Part shown: one piece after another, positions 58,414-64,000 of the stretch | How the letters are laid out: each line of letters starts with the position of its first letter | How positions within the stretch are numbered: position 1 is the first letter of the stretch | DNA from: Plantago major | Taxonomy: Eukaryota > Streptophyta > Magnoliopsida > Lamiales > Plantaginaceae | Length of the DNA stretch: 64,000 nt | Direction: 5' to 3' | Assembly (NCBI GenBank): GCA_026545765.1 | Contig: CM048841.1 | Location: 68,880,217 to 68,944,216 of the forward strand | Program-made: the position numbers and the translations under genes | Notes under the pieces: generated by a model | What the model saw: only the letters and a program-made list of their open reading frames with translations | What the model was told of the DNA's origin: nothing | Databases searched by the model: none

Positions 58414-60535
58414 TTGTGCAGAACGCCTCTTGGACTAAGGCTCAATGGCTATTTGATAGTGGATGCGGAAAGCACATGACATGAGACAAAGCAAATCTGG
58501 TCAACTACAAAGCTTGCAACACTGGACCAGACATCAGATTTCTTTGGAGGAGAATTAAATCCTCTCTCGGGATTTGGCAACGTCAAATTGGGATCTTTAA
58601 CAATTACTGACGTATTACATGTTAAGGGTTTGAAATACAATCTATTTAGCATGAGCCAGTTTGCAGACAAGGGATTCACTGTGAAATTCAAAGCAAAGTT
58701 TTGCAAACTTATTGACAATGAGTCAAAGCAGACAGTCTTGGTTGCTCGGCGGAAAGGTAGTCTTTATGTTGCCGATTGGGCATCTGCCACAACTGAAGAA
58801 TGTCTCATGGTGAGTCAATCTGGTCACACAGAAGAAACCTTGGTTATGGCACAAAAGAATGAGTCACTTGAACTTCAAAACTCTGAATAAACTTGCCAAG
58901 AAAGAGTTAGTGGTTGGCCTTCCCAAAACATCTTTCAGAAAGGATGGTATCATTACTTTGTCGGATGGAAACAATCTAAGATCTCCTTCAAGTCCAAAAT
59001 CGGACACTCTAAGTGTTAGACCATGCAACTATTACACATGGATCTTTTTGAATCATCTGTAACTAGTTATGCAGGAAAGAAGTATGGTCTGGTTGTTGTA
59101 GATGACTTCTCAAGATTCACTTTGGTTGTCTTTCTGAACACAAATCTGATGCTAGGGTGGAGATACCAAACTTGCTAAATAAGCTTGAAGTCATGAAAAA
59201 ATGACAAGGTATCTCGCAATCGAAGACCATGGTACTGAATTTGTCAACCAGTACATAAAGGAGTTTTGTACCAGTAAATGTATACAACATCAATTTTCCT
59301 CTGTAAGAACACCACAACAAAATGGTGTTGCAGAAAGGAAAAATAGAACCCTTAAAGAAGCAGCAAGGACAATGCTGGCTGACACTGAAATAAGTGAAGT
59401 TTATTGGGTTGAAGGCGTAAACACGACATGCTACACTCGAGCAGATGTTTGATAAACAAACACCATGACAAGACCCCTTATGAGCTCTTGGTTGATAGAC
59501 CCCCTAATATTAAACATCTGAAAGTGTTTGGTTGTAGATGTTTTGTTCTTAACAATGGAAAAGAGTATCTAAGAACATTTCAACCAAAGGCAGATGAAGG
59601 AGTGTTTCTTGGTTATTCTATGAATAGCGAGCTTACGAGTTTACAACAAAGAACAAAGAAGATTGAAGAATCGGTTCATGTTGTATTCTATGAAGAAAGC
59701 AAGAAATCACCCTTCGATGAACTCTCGAAAGGTTCAAGGAACTAATGTTAAAGGATTACGAAGAACCCTCAGAAAGGAAAAACATCATTATGGAAAGAGA
59801 GGATGACTCTGACGAAGAAAAGCATGAAATTCCTAGTAACAACCAGATGATTCTCAGACATGATGAAGAATTTCCAATGAGATTTCCAGAAATGGAAACT
59901 GAAGATGTTCATCAGAGAGCTAATTCTGGAAGTGACCTCTTTGACAGGCATGTCCCAGAAAGCCCTCACACTGAGCAAGTGTCAGACATTCAACGCCCTT
60001 CTGTGGTACAAAATGTCATAGATACTGAAGAAGTATCAAGTCATAATCATAGTGATTCACATTCAGATCACATAGATGTTGACCCTACTAGCCCCAAACC
60101 CATGATGAGATGGATCAAGGATCATCCTGCAAAGGATGTGATTGGACCAATCAATCAAGGTATTAGGACTAGGAGAGCAATAGCCGAAAAATGCTAATTC
60201 TCTCTTTGGATGTTTCATCTCAAACATTGAACCTAAAACTATTGAAGAAGCATTAAGAGACCAAGACTGGATCTCTACAATGCAAGAAGAGTTGTATCAG
60301 TTTGAAAGAAACAAAGTCTGGAAACTAGTTCCATTTGTAGAAGGAATATCTGTGATTGGAACCAAGTGAGTTTTCAGAAACAAGATGAACGAATATGGTG
60401 AAATAACCAGAAACAAAGCAAGGTTGGTTGCCAAGGGATTCACCCAGACTGAAGGCTTAGATTTTAATGAGTCATATGCACCAGTTGCTAGATTGGATGC
60501 GATAAGACTCTTTCTGGCCTTTGCAGCTCTAATGA
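58414..60535 (+). pseudogene. pol region of element D, first copy, cut in RT
   Basis: Protease (DSGCGKHMT at about 58,456), GAG-pre-integrase, integrase (QQNGVAERKNRTL near 59,318), the Ser/His/Asp-rich linker in its C-type version and the first part of reverse transcriptase up to LFLAFAA at about 60,530, where it is replaced by gag-tail sequence. Broken. Confidence 0.82.
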
Positions 60536-61726
60536 TCCACATAATCGAAACATGATATCTATGAAAGATCTGGAAAATCTCCTATGAAAGTGACGAAGAG
60601 GAAATAAAAGATCTAGAAAATCTCAGAAAAGAACTTGATATCTATAAAAGAGAATTTCTAATGATCCATGCGAGAACTGAAAACCTAGAGGAGGAAAAGA
60701 ATTTTCTTGCAAAGGAAAATTCTCATTTGGTTAAGATATCTGAGAAAAGGGCGTGAAAATGCGTTTCTCAAGGCTCGAGATATCGAGGTAAAAAAGTCAC
60801 ATAAAGAAGCATTGGCAGTACTTCAAAAGAAATATGAAGATCTTCTTTCTGAAAATAAGGAACTCAAGAAGAAAGAACTATCTTTTCAATCTTATGCCAA
60901 AGCTAGTGACACTCTTACTGAAGTACAATCTTACCTAAGAGATCCTTCAGAGAAGAAAGGACTTGGGCTGAATACACAGACAAATTGTTCTATCACTCTG
61001 AATAAGAGTAAGGAGAAAAGAACATTTGTAAGTACTCAGCAAGACGGTTCCCATGCAATCTATAGTATCGGTGAAAAGACAAAGATTGTTGACAAAGGAA
61101 AGGCAGTTGCGACTAGACCTTTGTGGGAAAAACAAGTCGAAAACAAAAGCTGTTGATGCGTCTCGAAAAGAAACACAACACCGAAAAGTGTAAACACCAC
61201 GATGCTATGTCTCTCAAAAGGTAGAATTGCGAGTGGCAAATTCTCCCATGTCACCTTTACGGAAAGAAATTGGATCAACGAGAGACTAGCAAAGGCTGAG
61301 AAAAGATCTCGAGATAGCTTCAAGTGCTCAAACGGCATTGGCTACAAAGGCATCGGAAAACAACTTGCTCATGAGTACAAGCGGGGAGCAAGAACGATGG
61401 TCGAAAGCTAGAATTGCTCAAAGCAATTATCGAAGTGGAAGTTAAGTCAAGCCACGAAAATCGAATGCCGGGCTAGAAGAAATCGCAAGGAAGGCTAAGT
61501 TCTTTGAAAAGCAAACTCGAAACTGACAGTATCTGAAAGCATCATATGGAACACCTAGGAACACACCAAGGAGAAAATAATTCTTACTAATGATGGTGCC
61601 ACTCAAAAGAATTCCTCCTTACGTTCTGTCAGACAAAAGCATATTTCAAAGAAATTCATTCAAAAATGGATTCCTACTGGAAGAACTTTTGATTCTGACG
61701 GTTCCATCAAAGATATGAGAACCTAA
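60536..61726 (+). pseudogene. gag C-terminal region, second copy in D (B-type)
   Basis: Begins abruptly inside the gag tail (YESDEEEIKDLENLRKELDI) and resembles element B at 48,300-47,476 more than C: ELSFQSYAKASDTLTEVQSY then LRDPSEKKGLGLNTQT. It ends with the same conserved gag terminus. The gag core and CCHC knuckle are absent from this copy. Confidence 0.78.
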
Positions 61727-61741
61727 TCTCCTGTTTCCTGT

Positions 61742-63999
61742 GGTGTGCAGAATGCTTCCTGGACTAAAGCACAATGGCTATTTGATAGTGGATGCGGAAA
61801 GCACATGACAGGAGACAAAGCAAATCTGGTTGATTACAAAGCTTGCAACACGGGACCGGATATCGATTTCTTTGGAGAATTAAATCCTCTCTCGGGATTT
61901 GGCACGTCAATTGGGAACTTTAACAATCACTAACGTATTACATGTTAAGGATTTGAAATACAATCTATTTAGCATGAGCAGGTTTTGCGAGACAAGGGTT
62001 TTACTATAAAATTCAAAGCTAAATACTGTAAACTAATTGACAATGAGTCAAAGCAGACAGTCTTGGTTGGTCGGCGGAAAGGCAGTCTTTATGTTGCCAA
62101 TTGGGCATCTGCCACAACTGAAGAATGTCTCATGGTGAGTCAATCTGGTCACACAGAAGAGCACTGGTTATAGCACAAAAGAATGAGTCACTTGACTTTC
62201 AAAACTCTGAATAGACTTGCCAAAGAGTTAGTGGTTGGTCTTCCGAACATCTTCGAGAAAGGATGGTATACATTGCTGTCGGATGGGGAAACAATCTAAG
62301 ATCTCTTTCAAGTCCAAAATCGGACACTCTAGTGTTAGACCACGCAACTTTACACATGGATCTATTTGAATCATCGTAACTAGTTATGCGGAAAGAAGTA
62401 TGAATGCAGTTGTTGTAGATGACTTCTCAAGATTCACTTGGGTTGTCTTTCGAAACACAAATCGATGCCGGTGGAGATACCAAACTTCTTTGAAAAAGCT
62501 TGAAGTCATGAAAAATGACAAGGTATCTGCAATCAGAACAGACCATGGTACTGAGTTTGTCAACCAGTACATAAAGGAGTTTTGTACCTGCAAAGGTATA
62601 CAACACCAACTTTCCTCTGTAAGAACACCTCAACAAAATGGTGTTGCAGAAAGGAAAAACAGAACCCTTAAAGAAGCTGCAAGGACAATGCTAGCTGACA
62701 CTGAGATAAGTGAAATTTATTGGGTTGAAGCTGTAAACACAGCCTGCTACACTCAGAACAGATGCTTGATAAACAAACACCATGACAGGACCCCCTATGA
62801 AATCTTGGTTGGTAGACCCCCTAATATCAAACATCTGAGAGTATTTGGTTGTAGATGTTTTGTTCTAAACAATGGGAAAGATTATCTGAGAACATTTCAA
62901 CCAAAGGCAGATGAAGGTGTTTTTCTTGGCTATTCCACAAACAGCAAAGCTTACAGAGTTTACAACAAAAGAACAAAGAAAATTGAAGAATCAGTTCATG
63001 TTGTATTCTATGAAGGAAGTAAGAAAACACCTCCTATTGATGAATTCTCAGAAAGGTTCAAAGAACTATTACTGAGGGATTCTAAAGAAGAATCCTCAGA
63101 AAGAAAAACCATCATTATGGAAAGTGAGGATGACTCTGACGTAGAAAAGCTTGAAAAGCCTAGTAACAACAAGATGACTCACAAACATGATGAGGACTTT
63201 CCTATGAGTTTTCCAGAAATGGAACAGGTTACTGAGAACCTTCATCATGAAGAGGTATCTGAAAATGAGAATGCTGAAATGCATGTCTGAGATATCTCTA
63301 ACACTGAAAAGGTGTCAGATATCCATGACATTTCCCATATGTCAGATATCTCAGATACTGAAAAAGTATCAAATCAAAATCTTAGTGATTCACATTCAGA
63401 TCACCTGGATATTGATCCTACTAGTACTAAACCTATGATGAGATGGATCAAAGATCATCCTACAAAGGATATAATTGGACCAATTAATCAGGGTGTTAGG
63501 ACTAGGAGAGCAATAATGAGAATGCTAACTCTCTTTGGATGTTTCATCTCGAATATTGAACTAAAATATAGAAGAAGCATTAGGAGACCAAGATGGATCT
63601 ACGCAATGCAAGAAGAGTTGGATCAATTTGAGAGAAACAAAGTCTGGAAACTGGTTCCATTTATAGAAGGAATATCTGTGATTGGAACTAAATGGGTTTT
63701 CAGAAACAAGATGAATGAGTCTGGTGAAATAACCAGAAAAAAGCAAGATTGGTTGCCAAGGGATTTACCCAGACTGAAGGCTTAGATTTTGACGAGTCAT
63801 ATGCACCAGTTGCAAGATTGGATGCAATAAGACTTTTTCTAGCCTTTGCAGCTCATAAAGATTTTAAAGTTTATCAGATGGATGTCAAAAGTGCATTCCT
63901 AAACGGTGAACTTGCAGAAGAAGTTTATGTTGAGCAACCACCTGGCTTTGAAGTTTCCTCAGAAAGTAGAATGGTCTATAAACTACAGAAAGCTCTGTA
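61742..63999 (+). pseudogene. pol region of element D, second copy (B-type), runs off window
   Basis: Protease (DSGCGKHMTGDKANL at about 61,792), GAG-pre-integrase, integrase in a 296-codon open block (62400-63290, TPQQNGVAERKNRTL near 62,630) and the linker with repeated SDI/SDT units typical of B. The reverse transcriptase start (63,560 on) ends at the window edge before the YVDD motif. Broken. Confidence 0.85.
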
Positions 64000-64000
64000 T

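Larger units (their letters stand above)
54399..63999 (+). mobile_element. Copia (SIRE-like) element D, chimeric, continues past window
   Basis: 5' LTR (54399-55808), gag and pol up to the start of reverse transcriptase (to about 60,535). The sequence then switches back to the gag tail and runs through protease, integrase and reverse transcriptase again to the window edge. The left half resembles C; the right half resembles B (for example the SDI-SDTEKVS linker). It is thus two partial elements joined in tandem. Broken heavily, with well over a dozen interruptions. The 3' LTR and target duplication are out of view. Confidence 0.88.

Overview
This window is plant nuclear DNA, most likely from a eudicot, and consists almost entirely of transposable elements. 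The evidence is large SIRE-type Ty1/Copia retrotransposons with an extra ('env-like') ORF after pol, a Mutator-like (MULE) DNA transposon with a SWIM-type mudrA gene, Stowaway MITEs with TA target duplications, and primer-binding sites matching plant initiator tRNA-Met. I found no intact host gene, tRNA, rRNA or CRISPR array. The species cannot be named from this sequence.

Layout. 1-3071: 3' end of Copia element A (env-like ORF, 3' UTR, 3' LTR). 3072-4847: a long fold-back DNA element made of two hairpins inside an outer inverted repeat. 5211-53415: one MULE, bounded by terminal inverted repeats and a 12-bp shared flank, whose original length was only about 3.5 kb. It holds a GRF zinc-finger/membrane gene copy (+) and a mudrA gene (-) that lacks the catalytic core. 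A solo LTR (7684-8649) and a minus-strand Copia element B (9334-53026) sit inside it. B contains a solo LTR (49713-51385, element A family) and a plus-strand Copia element C (21338-47327, TSD TTGGT). C contains a young plus-strand Copia element E (34975-45618, TSD GTAAT). The order of insertion is therefore MULE, then B, then C, then E. 53416-54398: flanking DNA with two Stowaway MITEs. 54399-63999: Copia element D, which runs off the right edge and reads as a chimera of two subfamilies.

Relationships. A, B, the 1.67-kb solo LTR and the right half of D form one subfamily (LTRs about 1.6-1.7 kb). C and the left half of D form a sister subfamily (LTRs about 1.4 kb). E is a more distant SIRE-like family (847-bp LTRs). 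All are treated as fossils; gag, pol and env-like regions are described by family and domain only.

Most interesting points. (1) Each retrotransposon family is filled throughout, in LTRs, UTRs and coding regions, with its own short motif: CAATGTTG..CAACATTG in E, AGATATCTGA in A/B, CTCAGAAAG in C, GGTCCGAYCC in the 7684-8649 LTR. This recalls the family-specific motif/anti-silencing protein pairs known from VANDAL MULEs and could point to a similar system using the extra ORF. (2) The env-like ORF of both B and C has a collinear series of about five spacers of roughly 80 nt bounded by GT..AG. (3) The MULE lost its catalytic core but keeps clean 3' exons and a GRF-TM gene.
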